A DNA stretch of 64,000 nucleotides, from the NCBI GenBank assembly GCA_947502975.1, contig CANNBV010000003.1, forward strand, positions 558,001 to 622,000, written 5' to 3'. Below, piece by piece: positions 8,720 through 16,807 of the stretch. Within the stretch, counting starts at the first letter, position 1, and the number at the start of each line of letters is the position of its first letter. Under the pieces are notes generated by a model. The model was given only the letters and a program-made list of their open reading frames with translations. It was not told where the DNA came from and ran no database searches. This stretch comes from an uncultured Flavobacteriaceae bacterium (GTDB taxonomy: Bacteria > Bacteroidota > Bacteroidia > Flavobacteriales > Flavobacteriaceae). The translations under genes were made by a program, and so were the position numbers.

Positions 8720-9630
8720 ACTTCCTAAACCTCATTCGCTACAAAAACTTAATAATGATTGCACTAGTGCAATTATTAATTAAATATGCTTTACTAGAAC
8801 CGTTTGCCGTGCAAACTGCTTTGGATAGATTTGGCATTACTTTATTGATTCTTGCTACGGTTTGCATTGCTGCAGCTGGGAATATTATTAATGATATTTA
8901 TGATGTTGACACCGATATTATCAATAAACCTGATAAACTCATCATTGGTAAAACCATTTCAGAAAAAACAGCATATAACCTTTTTATCGTCTTTAATGTT
9001 ATAGGTGTCGCCATTGGATTCTACCTATCGCATCGTGTAGGTAAAAGTCCGTTCTTCACTATTTTCGTAGTAATTTCAGCATTGCTGTACATTTATGCTT
9101 CTTATTTAAAGGGCATTGTTATCATCGGAAATGTTGTGATTTCTATTTTGGTAGCTTCTACTATTTTAATCGTAGGCCTCTTTGAATTAACGCCTAATTT
9201 AACTCAACTCAATAGAGATATTCAGCTTACGTTTTTCAACATACTTGTAGATTATGCGCTATTTGCATTTATGATTAACCTGTTAAGAGAAATGACAAAA
9301 GACATTGAAGATATTGATGGTGATTACAAAGCTGGCATCAATACCTTACCTATAGCTATTGGCAGAGAACGTGCCAAATATGTAGTTACACTCCTAAATA
9401 CTATACCTTTAGTTATTCTTATTTTTTATGTGGTTTCAGAATTCTACAGACAACAAATCGTATTGATATATTTCCTAACATTGGTAATTGCACCATTAAT
9501 CTACATCAGTATAAAATTGTTAAGTGCTAAAACCAAACAAGACTTTCATCATATTTCATCACTTTACAAATTAGTGATGCTATCTGGAATGCTTTCGCTA
9601 CTTTTATACACCCTAGTAATACTTAATTAG
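8716..9630 (+). CDS. UbiA-family prenyltransferase (geranylgeranylglycerol-phosphate type)
   Basis: The 304-residue protein has eight to nine membrane helices and the two aspartate-rich motifs of UbiA prenyltransferases, NDIYDVDTDIINKPDK (about residues 60-75) and DIEDIDGDYKAGINTLPI. These bind the prenyl diphosphate through magnesium. This subgroup is usually annotated as geranylgeranylglycerol-phosphate geranylgeranyltransferase, but in bacteria the acceptor is not firmly known, and a quinone or lipid acceptor is possible. The start is a TTG overlapping the preceding stop; starting at the ATG at 8755 would cut the conserved NFLNLIRYKNLIM opening. It overlaps maf by one base. Confidence 0.88.
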   Translation: MNFLNLIRYKNLIMIALVQLLIKYALLEPFAVQTALDRFGITLLILATVCIAAAGNIINDIYDVDTDIINKPDKLIIGKTISEKTAYNLFIVFNVIGVAIGFYLSHRVGKSPFFTIFVVISALLYIYASYLKGIVIIGNVVISILVASTILIVGLFELTPNLTQLNRDIQLTFFNILVDYALFAFMINLLREMTKDIEDIDGDYKAGINTLPIAIGRERAKYVVTLLNTIPLVILIFYVVSEFYRQQIVLIYFLTLVIAPLIYISIKLLSAKTKQDFHHISSLYKLVMLSGMLSLLLYTLVILN

Positions 9631-10223
9631 TGCTCAACGCAAAACTCAAAAATCACAATATCATTTTAGCTTCTGGTTCTCCAAGAAGACAGACCTTCTT
9701 TAAGGAACTAGGTTTAGATTTTGAAATTCGACTAAAACCAGTAAAAGAAGAATATCCTACACGATTAACACATTTTGAAATAAGCAACTACCTGGCACAA
9801 CTAAAGGCATTGCCTTTTAAAGAAGAACTACAATCAAAAGACATATTAATAACCAGCGACACAATCGTTTGGCATCAAAACAAAGCTTTAGGTAAACCTA
9901 GAGATACAGATGAAGCCATTAGCATACTAAAGTCATTAAGTGATGCCACACACGAAGTGATAACATCAGTCTGCTTTACAACAACAGATTTTGAAAAAAC
10001 CATTCACAACACTACCAAAGTCACTTTTAAAGCATTAACAGACAAAGAAATAGAATATTACATCACCAATTACAAGCCTTATGATAAGGCTGGAGCCTAT
10101 GGTATTCAGGATTGGATTGGGCAAATTGGCGTGACTAAAATTGAAGGTTCATATTTTAATGTTATGGGACTGCCAGTACATGTTGTTTATAAAACGTTAA
10201 ATACTATTGCAGACCTTAGTTAA
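9630..10223 (+). CDS. maf: Maf-family nucleotide pyrophosphatase
   Basis: The 197 residues follow the Maf pattern: ILASGSPRRQTFFKELG at the N terminus, the catalytic aspartate region SDTIVWHQNKALGKP, and the C-terminal GSYFNVMGLPV block. Maf proteins hydrolyse nucleoside triphosphates, often modified or non-canonical ones, to monophosphates (house-cleaning) and were first linked to septum inhibition. The GTG start shares its first base with the stop of the prenyltransferase gene, so translation is coupled. Confidence 0.93.
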   Translation: MLNAKLKNHNIILASGSPRRQTFFKELGLDFEIRLKPVKEEYPTRLTHFEISNYLAQLKALPFKEELQSKDILITSDTIVWHQNKALGKPRDTDEAISILKSLSDATHEVITSVCFTTTDFEKTIHNTTKVTFKALTDKEIEYYITNYKPYDKAGAYGIQDWIGQIGVTKIEGSYFNVMGLPVHVVYKTLNTIADLS

Positions 10224-10252
10224 GTTTGTAATTTTATAAAAAATCCACCATC

Positions 10253-11176
10253 ATGAAAAAGACTTATAAATCTCTGATTTTTGTATTTACAATAGTTTTA
10301 GGCTTAACTACATCTTATAGTTGCAAACAAGATACAAAATCTAATAACCTTTTAGCGGCAAATACTACATCGCAAAACACTAAACCTACCGAACCCTTAT
10401 CTCAAGAATTTAAAGACTATTGGTATGCTGGAGAAGCAGAAATTTCGTCATACAAACTAGAACAAGCACGCTATGGCGAAATGCGAGAAGGTAACGCCGT
10501 TTTAATTTTTGTAACCGAAGATTTTCTTCCTGAAGTTCAAGTTAAGGCAGACAACCAAAGTAGTTCTAACATTCCAGTGCTAAAATTAAATGCCACTAAA
10601 AACTTTAATACTGGCATTTATCCGTATTCCATCATGCAAAGTACGTTTTATCCAGTTGCTAACAATCAACATGCATTGAAGGTATCCAGTTCTATGCAAG
10701 AATGGTGCGGACATGTATACGCGCAACTAAACAATAAAGACAAATTCAATATCATGTCGCACTCCTATTTTCAAGGTGAAGCTGATGAAAATTTCAAACT
10801 GGATAAAGCTATTCTAGAAAACGAATTGTGGGCACAATTGCGTATCAATCCAAAATCTTTACCAACAGGTAGTATAAGTGTTATCCCATCATTTGAATTT
10901 TCACGTTTAAAGCATGTTGATATTAAACCCTATTTTGTAGACGCTACCCTATCAGACGGCTTATATACATTAACATATCAAAATCTTAATAGATCCTTAG
11001 TTATAAAATTCAATCCAGAATTTCCACACGATATTTTAGAATGGGAAGAAATGTTTCAAAGTGGCACAAAAGTTATGTCAACAAAAGCTACAAAATTAAA
11101 AACCATTAAATCGCCTTACTGGCAAAAAAACGATAATGCCAGCGCAATTTTAAGAGACACATTACAACTAAACTAA
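10253..11176 (+). CDS. Lipoprotein of unknown function downstream of maf
   Basis: The 307-residue protein has a lipoprotein signal with the lipobox cysteine at residue 24 (TTSYSC), then a serine/threonine/asparagine-rich linker and a globular part with conserved-looking blocks YWYAGEAEISSYKLEQARYG and SSMQEWCGHVYAQLN. It presumably sits in the periplasm or outer membrane. I recognise it as a conserved flavobacterial family without a defined role. Related sequences may carry the label septum-formation inhibitor Maf, but there is no resemblance to Maf, and such a label would have come from the neighbouring gene. It starts 29 bases after maf. Confidence 0.75.
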   Translation: MKKTYKSLIFVFTIVLGLTTSYSCKQDTKSNNLLAANTTSQNTKPTEPLSQEFKDYWYAGEAEISSYKLEQARYGEMREGNAVLIFVTEDFLPEVQVKADNQSSSNIPVLKLNATKNFNTGIYPYSIMQSTFYPVANNQHALKVSSSMQEWCGHVYAQLNNKDKFNIMSHSYFQGEADENFKLDKAILENELWAQLRINPKSLPTGSISVIPSFEFSRLKHVDIKPYFVDATLSDGLYTLTYQNLNRSLVIKFNPEFPHDILEWEEMFQSGTKVMSTKATKLKTIKSPYWQKNDNASAILRDTLQLN

Positions 11177-11184
11177 TTTGGGCG

Positions 11185-11192
11185 TATCTTTG
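11185..11192 (+). promoter_or_regulatory. TAnnTTTG -7 element before the mechanosensitive channel gene
   Basis: TATCTTTG matches the Bacteroidota sigma-A -7 consensus and lies 23 bases before the ATG at 11215. No clear -33 TTTG could be placed at 19 to 21 bases, so this is a half-supported promoter. Confidence 0.4.
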
Positions 11193-11214
11193 TATCATAA
11201 TTAACCAATTGATT

Positions 11215-11772
11215 ATGATTGCGAATTTTTTTGAAACCTATCAAAACGAACTTATCCAAACTGGTTTTATTATTGGTATACTTTTAGTTATTGGGATAAT
11301 CACCAATGTTCTGATAAAAAAAATAGGTAGCAAAAGTGGTATTAATGATGCACGGATTAGACTTATGCGACGGTATGTAACCGTATCTCTATTTATTATC
11401 GGCATTCTACTAGAGTCTTTCGTTTTTGGAGCGCAATTCGAAGATATCGCTGTAATATTTTCCTCAGTATTTGCAATTATAGGTATTGCGCTTTTCGCCA
11501 TTTGGTCTATTTTAAGTAATGTTACTTCTGGAATCATTATGTTTTTTAACTTCCCCTATAAAGTAGGCGATAAAATAGAAATTCATGATAAAGATTTCCC
11601 TATTAAAGCAATTATAGAAGACATTCGCGCCTTTCAATTACATCTACGTTTAGACAATGGAGATTTAGTCACATACCCCAATAATTTAATGCTACAAAAA
11701 GCAGTAACCCTAGTAGAAAAAGATGCCATTGAATCTGATCATAGTGATGATGATGGTGCAGACGCCGTTTAA
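11215..11772 (+). CDS. Short MscS-type mechanosensitive channel protein
   Basis: From the ATG at 11215 the protein is 185 residues, with three hydrophobic segments (about residues 10-32, 58-78, 85-107). The third carries the pore-lining alanine/glycine-poor helix running into the beta domain FFNFPYKVGDKIEIHDKDFP. The MscS core motif SNVTSGIIMFF is present. The C-terminal alpha/beta vestibule domain of E. coli MscS is missing, so the protein stops soon after the beta domain and ends in an acidic tail (ESDHSDDDGADAV). It would be a small channel releasing solutes on hypo-osmotic shock. The CorA gene follows 34 bases later. Confidence 0.85.
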   Translation: MIANFFETYQNELIQTGFIIGILLVIGIITNVLIKKIGSKSGINDARIRLMRRYVTVSLFIIGILLESFVFGAQFEDIAVIFSSVFAIIGIALFAIWSILSNVTSGIIMFFNFPYKVGDKIEIHDKDFPIKAIIEDIRAFQLHLRLDNGDLVTYPNNLMLQKAVTLVEKDAIESDHSDDDGADAV

Positions 11773-11806
11773 ATATTTTCTATATATTTAAAAGAAATAA
11801 ATAATC

Positions 11807-12874
11807 ATGTCAAGAAAAAGAGTTTACCGCTCTAAAAAGAAACTAGGGCAGATACCTGGAAGCATAGTTTACACAGGCGAGCGTACTAAACCTAAACTAT
11901 TTCTAGAAGCCTTTGATTATACCAAACAAAACTGTACCGAAAAAGAGCTCGATAACATCGAAGAAAGCTTTGAATTTAAACTCACCGACTCCGTAACTTG
12001 GATTAACATCAATGGACTCAACTATGTTAACGAAATAGAAAAATTAGGGAAGCACTATGAATTACACCCACTCGTTCTGGAAGACATTGTAAATATTGCT
12101 CAACGCCCTAAAATAGATGAGTATGAGAACTACCTATTTATAGTGTTAAAAATGCTGTATTACGATAAAAGTCAAACTATCGTATCAGAGCAAGTCAGTT
12201 TTGTTTTAGGCAAAAACTACGTATTGTCATTTCAAGAAGCAGAAGGCGATGTATTTAATGCTGTAAGAGATCGCATTCGCCAAGCAAAAGGACGAGTGCG
12301 GAGTATGCAATCAGACTATTTATTGTACACGCTTATAGATGCTATAGTAGACCATTATTTTAGCGTTATAGAAATTTTAGGTGATAAAATAGAAGACTTC
12401 GAAACCGAAATATTTTCGGGCCAAATCGAAGAAGATGCCAGCAGAAAAATCCAAGACCTTAAACGAGAAATTTTAAGAGTACGCCGTGCCATATTCCCAC
12501 TGCGCGAAGTATTAAATCGCATAGAAAAAAACGAAAGCGATCTCATACAACAAAAAACCATCACATATTATCGAGATATATACGACCACCTGATACAAGT
12601 CACAGAAAACATCGACATCTATCGCGAAATGATATGGAGTTTAATGGATATGTACATGACCACCATTAGCAACAAAATGAACGAAGTCATGAAAGTCCTC
12701 ACCATAATGGCCTCTATTTTCATCCCGCTCACTTTCATTGCAGGTATTTATGGCATGAATTTCGAGTACATTCCAGAATTGCAACACAGAAACGGCTACT
12801 TTGTAGTTTGGGGTGTCATGATTTTAATTTTCTTAGGCATGCTCTACTATTTCAAACGGAAAAAGTGGTTATAA
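11807..12874 (+). CDS. corA: CorA-family magnesium/cobalt transporter
   Basis: The 355 residues show a long alpha/beta cytoplasmic domain. This is followed by the stalk helix (about 240-290) and two C-terminal membrane helices carrying the invariant GMN selectivity motif in FIAGIYGMNFEYIPEL and the basic tail KRKKWL. CorA pentamers in the inner membrane import Mg2+ and, less well, Co2+ or Ni2+. Length and motif position are normal for the family. It closes the run of co-directional genes that starts at 7007. Confidence 0.95.
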   Translation: MSRKRVYRSKKKLGQIPGSIVYTGERTKPKLFLEAFDYTKQNCTEKELDNIEESFEFKLTDSVTWININGLNYVNEIEKLGKHYELHPLVLEDIVNIAQRPKIDEYENYLFIVLKMLYYDKSQTIVSEQVSFVLGKNYVLSFQEAEGDVFNAVRDRIRQAKGRVRSMQSDYLLYTLIDAIVDHYFSVIEILGDKIEDFETEIFSGQIEEDASRKIQDLKREILRVRRAIFPLREVLNRIEKNESDLIQQKTITYYRDIYDHLIQVTENIDIYREMIWSLMDMYMTTISNKMNEVMKVLTIMASIFIPLTFIAGIYGMNFEYIPELQHRNGYFVVWGVMILIFLGMLYYFKRKKWL

Positions 12875-12881
12875 ACACTGT

Positions 12882-12926
12882 CACTTCGAGTGATTCTAAT
12901 TTTTTAAATCAGAATTGTATTGAGAA
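12882..12926. repeat. Dispersed repeat relic (TTCGAGTG / GTATTGAGAA type)
   Basis: This stretch shows CACTTCGAGTG, then a hairpin ATTCTAATTTTTTAAATCAGAAT (arms ATTCT and AGAAT), then TTGTATTGAGAA. The same TTGTATTGAGAA block and a similar ATTCTGAT hairpin occur in the element at 27751-27854. It directly follows the corA stop and may serve as its terminator. Confidence 0.45.
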
Positions 12927-12931
12927 GTTGG

Positions 12932-13079
12932 GCGTTACCCTCAAGGGGTCGGGCTATCCACTATATCTTTTGTTTTATCATTCTTGAGTAGGCAGGAATC
13001 CACAAGATATATTAGCCTTAAATATGAAGTCAGTCTACTTCTAAATAAAACAAAAGGATGCCGCTTCTATCCCTAACGC
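12932..13079 (-). repeat. Dispersed GCGTTA element, copy D (longest)
   Basis: The terminal arms GCGTTA (12932-12937) and TAACGC (13074-13079) pair. Next to them are the conserved blocks GGGTCGGGCT (12946-12955) and ATCCC. An inner inverted repeat, ATCTTTTGTTTTAT at 12965-12978 against ATAAAACAAAAGGAT at 13045-13059, extends this copy to 148 bases. It lies downstream of corA in the opposite orientation to copies A and B. Confidence 0.8.
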
Positions 13080-13184
13080 ACATCCGTCTTATCAAGACTA
13101 TTCTTTAGTGGCATGAAATTTTGACTTTGTCAGAAAAATTGTTGAAATTCGTTTAGTGATAGATGATTTTTTTAAAAAGGATTT

Positions 13185-13326
13185 ATGAACCACAATCAAC
13201 AGATTGAACAAATGATGAAACGCATGGATTCTATTCAGCAACTCTTTTTTTAGCGACAGGCGTCAAATGATAATTCCGCCAGAACCAGAGAAAAAGGCTC
13301 AACCAAAAAACATGAAACAAATCTAA
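13185..13326 (+). pseudogene. Small frameshifted reading frame
   Basis: An AAGGA-type ribosome site precedes the ATG at 13185. The frame encodes a helical, glutamine/methionine-rich start (MNHNQQIEQMMKRMDSIQQL) and stops at 13251 right after a run of seven T. Shifting by one base at the T run lets it continue as SDRRQMIIPPEPEKKAQPK to a stop at 13326, giving a 47-residue protein. It could be a decayed remnant, a sequencing error in the homopolymer, or a slippage site. I do not recognise a family. The rest of the spacer, 13327-13447, shows nothing further; 13080-13184 also holds no recognisable feature. Confidence 0.35.
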
Positions 13327-13447
13327 AAGAATTCGTCATTACAATAAGATCCCAATAATTATTGAGTAGCTAAGAATTTAAGTAAGTAAAATAACTATTC
13401 TTATATTGGACGTTATTGATAGTATTGCGATCACGAAAACAAAACAT

Positions 13448-14053
13448 ATGAAAATACTAGTTATAGGCGGACAAGGCACTATTGGGAAACCAGTTACAAA
13501 ATACTTCCAAAATAATCATGAAGTTATCATTGCAGGAAGAAATAGCGGAGAACTTGAAATTGACATAGCAGATAGTAGCTCTATAAAAAATGGATTGGAA
13601 ACACTTAAAAAAGTAGACGCTATTATTTGCATAGCAGGAGAAGCAAAATGGGCCAACTTTAATGAACTTACAGAAGATGATTACTACATTGGACTTAGAA
13701 GTAAATTAATGGGGCAAGTAAATTTGGTTAGAATTGGTCAAAACTATTTAACTCCTGGTGGTTCTATAACCCTCTCAACAGGAATACTAGCTGACGATCC
13801 TGTAGTTAAAACAACAAGTGCAGCAATGGTAAATGGAGCCATTCATAGTTTCGTACAAGCAGTAGCATTAGAAATTGAAAATGGAATTAGAGTTAATGCG
13901 GTATCTTTAGGAATGGTAGAAGATGCTTACGACAAGTATAAGGATTATTTTCCAGGGCACAATCCAGTTCCGATGAGCAAAGCAGTCAACGCCTTTGTAA
14001 GAAGTGTTTGTGGAAAAGGTAACGGGGAGATTATTCGAGTGTATGAAAAATAG
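13448..14053 (+). CDS. Short-chain dehydrogenase-like protein lacking the YxxxK motif
   Basis: The ATG at 13448 (MKILVIGGQGTIGK) starts a 201-residue Rossmann protein; the upstream TTG at 13406 adds residues with no family support. The nucleotide-binding GxxGxxG is complete and the serine of the usual triad may be in SITLSTGILAD. However, the position where the Tyr-x-x-x-Lys pair should be reads TSAAMVNGAIHSFVQA, with no tyrosine or lysine. This matches a known subgroup of small SDR-like proteins with altered active site. Substrate is unknown. It stands alone and is followed by a strong terminator. Confidence 0.85.
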   Translation: MKILVIGGQGTIGKPVTKYFQNNHEVIIAGRNSGELEIDIADSSSIKNGLETLKKVDAIICIAGEAKWANFNELTEDDYYIGLRSKLMGQVNLVRIGQNYLTPGGSITLSTGILADDPVVKTTSAAMVNGAIHSFVQAVALEIENGIRVNAVSLGMVEDAYDKYKDYFPGHNPVPMSKAVNAFVRSVCGKGNGEIIRVYEK

Positions 14054-14113
14054 AGCGTCTTTAATCGTATTTGCAATGACAACGTAAAATTTGGTTACGT
14101 TAAATAAAAATTA

Positions 14114-14140
14114 AAACCAGCACACCCGCTGGTTTCTTTA
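14114..14140 (+). terminator. Rho-independent terminator after SDR gene
   Basis: The arms AAACCAGC (14114-14121) and GCTGGTTT (14128-14135) enclose a six-base loop and are followed by CTTTATTT. It separates the SDR gene from the PIG-L operon. Confidence 0.8.
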
Positions 14141-14171
14141 TTTATATTTGGCTCATATCTAACCGCTAGTT

Positions 14172-16697
14172 ATGCAAAAACATGTACTTTACGTATTGAT
14201 AGCCGTATTTTCGCTATCTATTATTCAAGCACAAAAACCCAAAACCCCTTCATCTTCAGAAATTTATGAATCTATTCAAAAATTAAACTTTTTGGGTTCG
14301 GTTTTATATGTCGCTGCACATCCCGATGATGAAAACACACGCTTAATTTCATATATGGCCAACCAAGTGAAGGCGCGTACTGCTTATCTATCGTTAACTA
14401 GAGGTGATGGTGGACAAAACCTAATTGGACCAGAAATAAGAGAATTATTAGGTGTAATTAGAACTCAAGAACTTCTAGCTGCAAGACGAGTAGACGGTGG
14501 TGAACAATTATTTACCAGAGCAAATGATTTTGGGTATTCTAAACATCCAGATGAGACTTTAGAAATTTGGGATAAAGATAAAGTTCTAAGTGATGTAGTT
14601 TTAGCCATAAGACAGTTTAAACCAGATGTTATTATCAATAGGTTTGATCACAGAAGAGCTGGGCGTACTCATGGACACCATACTACATCTGCCATGTTAA
14701 GCATAGAGGCTTTTGATTTAGCTAATGATAATTCTGCATATCCATCACAACTAAAACAAGCTGAACTATGGCAACCAAAGCGCTTATTTTACAATACTAG
14801 TTGGTGGCGCTATGGCAGCAGAGAAGCTTTTGACAAAATAGATAAAAGTAATATGATTAGCTTTGATATTGGCACCTATTACCCATTAAAAGGCATGTCT
14901 AATAACGAGCTAGCTTCATTAGCAAGTAGTCAACATTTGTGTCAAGGATTTGGTCGCGTTTCCACTAGAGGAACTCAAGATGAATATATCGAATTTTTGA
15001 AAGGGAAACCTCTTGAAGGTGCCATAGATGTTTTTGATGGTATCGATACGTCTTGGAGCCGCGTAAAAGGCGGAAAAGCAATTGGCGAAATTTTAGAGAA
15101 CGTAGAAAACAACTTCAACTTTCAAAACCCTTCAGTGCATATTTCAGATTTATTAAAAGCTTATAAATTACTGCAAAACATTGATGATAAACATTGGAAA
15201 GCTCAAAAGACAGAGGAGTTGAAAGCCATTATAGAAATGTGTGCTGGTTTGTATCTAGAAGCTTCTGCTGATTCAAATTGGGCTACCGCTGGTGATATGA
15301 CTAATGTTGCTTTAGAAGTTTTAAATCGTAGCGAATTGGCAATAACCTTGGTTAGCATTGGAAATATCAGCAATATGACGATTTCTAAAAATATCAATCT
15401 TGAAAACAATACAAGATTCACATTTAAAGAAGTTCTAAAAATTGATGATACTGCTACACCAACAACACCATATTGGCTAGACAAAAAAGGAACTTTGGGT
15501 ATGTATCAAGTAGATGACAAGACACTTATTGGAAAACCAGAAACGCCACGAGTTTATAATGTAGATTTCAACCTCTTAATTGAAAACACTCCTATTACAT
15601 TTACGAAATCAGTAATTCAGCGTTTTTCAAAACCAGATAAGGGCGAATTATATCGTCCGTTTGAAATTATCCCTGAAGCCTCGGCTAAAATCAAGGAAAA
15701 GGTTATCATTTTTGATAATAATAATCAACAAGACATTACCGTGATTGTAAAAGCTGGACGTGATAACTTAGAAGGAGACGTTGAAGTGTGCCATCCTAAC
15801 GATTGGAATGTCTACCCAAAAAAACAAAAGGTATCCATTGCACATAAAGGTGAAGAACAAACCTTGGTATTTACAGTAATTCCGCCAACAAATCAGAGTG
15901 AAGGATTGATTGGGCCAATTGTTCATATTGGAGAAAAAGATTATTCAAAAGAATTAATCGAAATAGATTATGAGCATATCCCATTTCAAACGGTGTTATT
16001 ACCTAGTGAAAGTAAAGTGGTGCGTTTAGACATTAAAAAGCGAGGTGAAAACATTGGTTACATTCAAGGTGCTGGCGATGTAGTTCCTGAGAGTTTACAA
16101 CAGATTGGATATAACGTTCGTGTCATTTCAACTAACGACATCAATCCAGAAACTTTAAGTAGGTTTGATGCAGTGGTTGTTGGTATTAGAGCCTACAACA
16201 CCCTTGAAGATTTACAATTTAAACAACAACAACTATTTGATTTTGTGCAGAATGGCGGTAATATGATTGTACAATATAACACGTCATACCGTTTAAAAGC
16301 AGATAATTTAGCACCTTTTGATTTGAAGTTATCTCGTGATCGCGTTACCGATGAAAATGCAGAAGTTCGTTTTTTAAATCCAGATCATGAGGTGTTAAAT
16401 TTTCCAAATAAAATCTCGCAAAAAGACTTTGAAGGATGGACCCAAGAACGCGGTTTGTATTTTGCCAATAGTTGGGGCAGTGAATTCACTCCTATCCTAT
16501 CCATGAACGACAAGGGTGAAACTCCAAAAGAAGGGAGCTTACTGATCGCCAAACACGGTAAAGGACATTACATCTATACAGGATTGAGTTTCTTTAGAGA
16601 ATTCCCTGCTGGTGTTTCTGGGGCTTATCGCCTATTTGCTAATATGCTATCCATTGGAAAGGATGATATAAAGTCTGAACTTAAATTAGAAGATTAA
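14172..16697 (+). CDS. Large PIG-L-family deacetylase (LmbE-like N-terminal domain)
   Basis: The 841 residues begin with a signal peptide (ending IIQAQ), so the protein is exported. The PIG-L/LmbE domain (about residues 30-290) shows the zinc-binding AAHPDDENTRLIS motif and the later histidine pair in RAGRTHGHHTTSAML. These enzymes remove N-acetyl groups from GlcNAc-type amines. The remaining 550 residues form a beta-sandwich middle section and a C-terminal domain (from about 620) resembling a class I glutamine-amidotransferase-like or ThuA-like fold (RFDAVVVGIRAYNT, NGGNMIVQYN). It leads an operon with a tiny membrane peptide, a sodium symporter and an oxidoreductase, suggesting uptake and processing of an amino sugar or related compound. 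Confidence 0.88.
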   Translation: MQKHVLYVLIAVFSLSIIQAQKPKTPSSSEIYESIQKLNFLGSVLYVAAHPDDENTRLISYMANQVKARTAYLSLTRGDGGQNLIGPEIRELLGVIRTQELLAARRVDGGEQLFTRANDFGYSKHPDETLEIWDKDKVLSDVVLAIRQFKPDVIINRFDHRRAGRTHGHHTTSAMLSIEAFDLANDNSAYPSQLKQAELWQPKRLFYNTSWWRYGSREAFDKIDKSNMISFDIGTYYPLKGMSNNELASLASSQHLCQGFGRVSTRGTQDEYIEFLKGKPLEGAIDVFDGIDTSWSRVKGGKAIGEILENVENNFNFQNPSVHISDLLKAYKLLQNIDDKHWKAQKTEELKAIIEMCAGLYLEASADSNWATAGDMTNVALEVLNRSELAITLVSIGNISNMTISKNINLENNTRFTFKEVLKIDDTATPTTPYWLDKKGTLGMYQVDDKTLIGKPETPRVYNVDFNLLIENTPITFTKSVIQRFSKPDKGELYRPFEIIPEASAKIKEKVIIFDNNNQQDITVIVKAGRDNLEGDVEVCHPNDWNVYPKKQKVSIAHKGEEQTLVFTVIPPTNQSEGLIGPIVHIGEKDYSKELIEIDYEHIPFQTVLLPSESKVVRLDIKKRGENIGYIQGAGDVVPESLQQIGYNVRVISTNDINPETLSRFDAVVVGIRAYNTLEDLQFKQQQLFDFVQNGGNMIVQYNTSYRLKADNLAPFDLKLSRDRVTDENAEVRFLNPDHEVLNFPNKISQKDFEGWTQERGLYFANSWGSEFTPILSMNDKGETPKEGSLLIAKHGKGHYIYTGLSFFREFPAGVSGAYRLFANMLSIGKDDIKSELKLED

Positions 16698-16699
16698 TC

Positions 16700-16804
16700 A
16701 TGGACGACACACCAAAACAGAAATGGAATAAACTGTACACAGTCGTTTTGGTAGCTAACGCATTGTACTTCATCATCTTTTATATCATTACACAAGCCTT
16801 TTAA
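16700..16804 (+). CDS. 34-residue single-pass membrane peptide in symporter operon
   Basis: This short frame starts two bases after the PIG-L stop and ends three bases before the symporter ATG. It encodes a charged N terminus (MDDTPKQKWNKLYT) followed by one hydrophobic helix (VVLVANALYFIIFYIITQAF). The tight spacing on both sides supports real translation. By position it resembles the small subunits found beside some sodium:solute symporters, but I cannot assign it to a named family. Confidence 0.7.
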   Translation: MDDTPKQKWNKLYTVVLVANALYFIIFYIITQAF

Positions 16805-16807
16805 TAT

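Noticed and set aside
13406-13447. TTG at 13406 as start of the short-chain dehydrogenase gene
   Set aside because: The added 14 residues precede the usual MKxLVIGGxG opening and have no ribosome site; ATG 13448 matches the family start.
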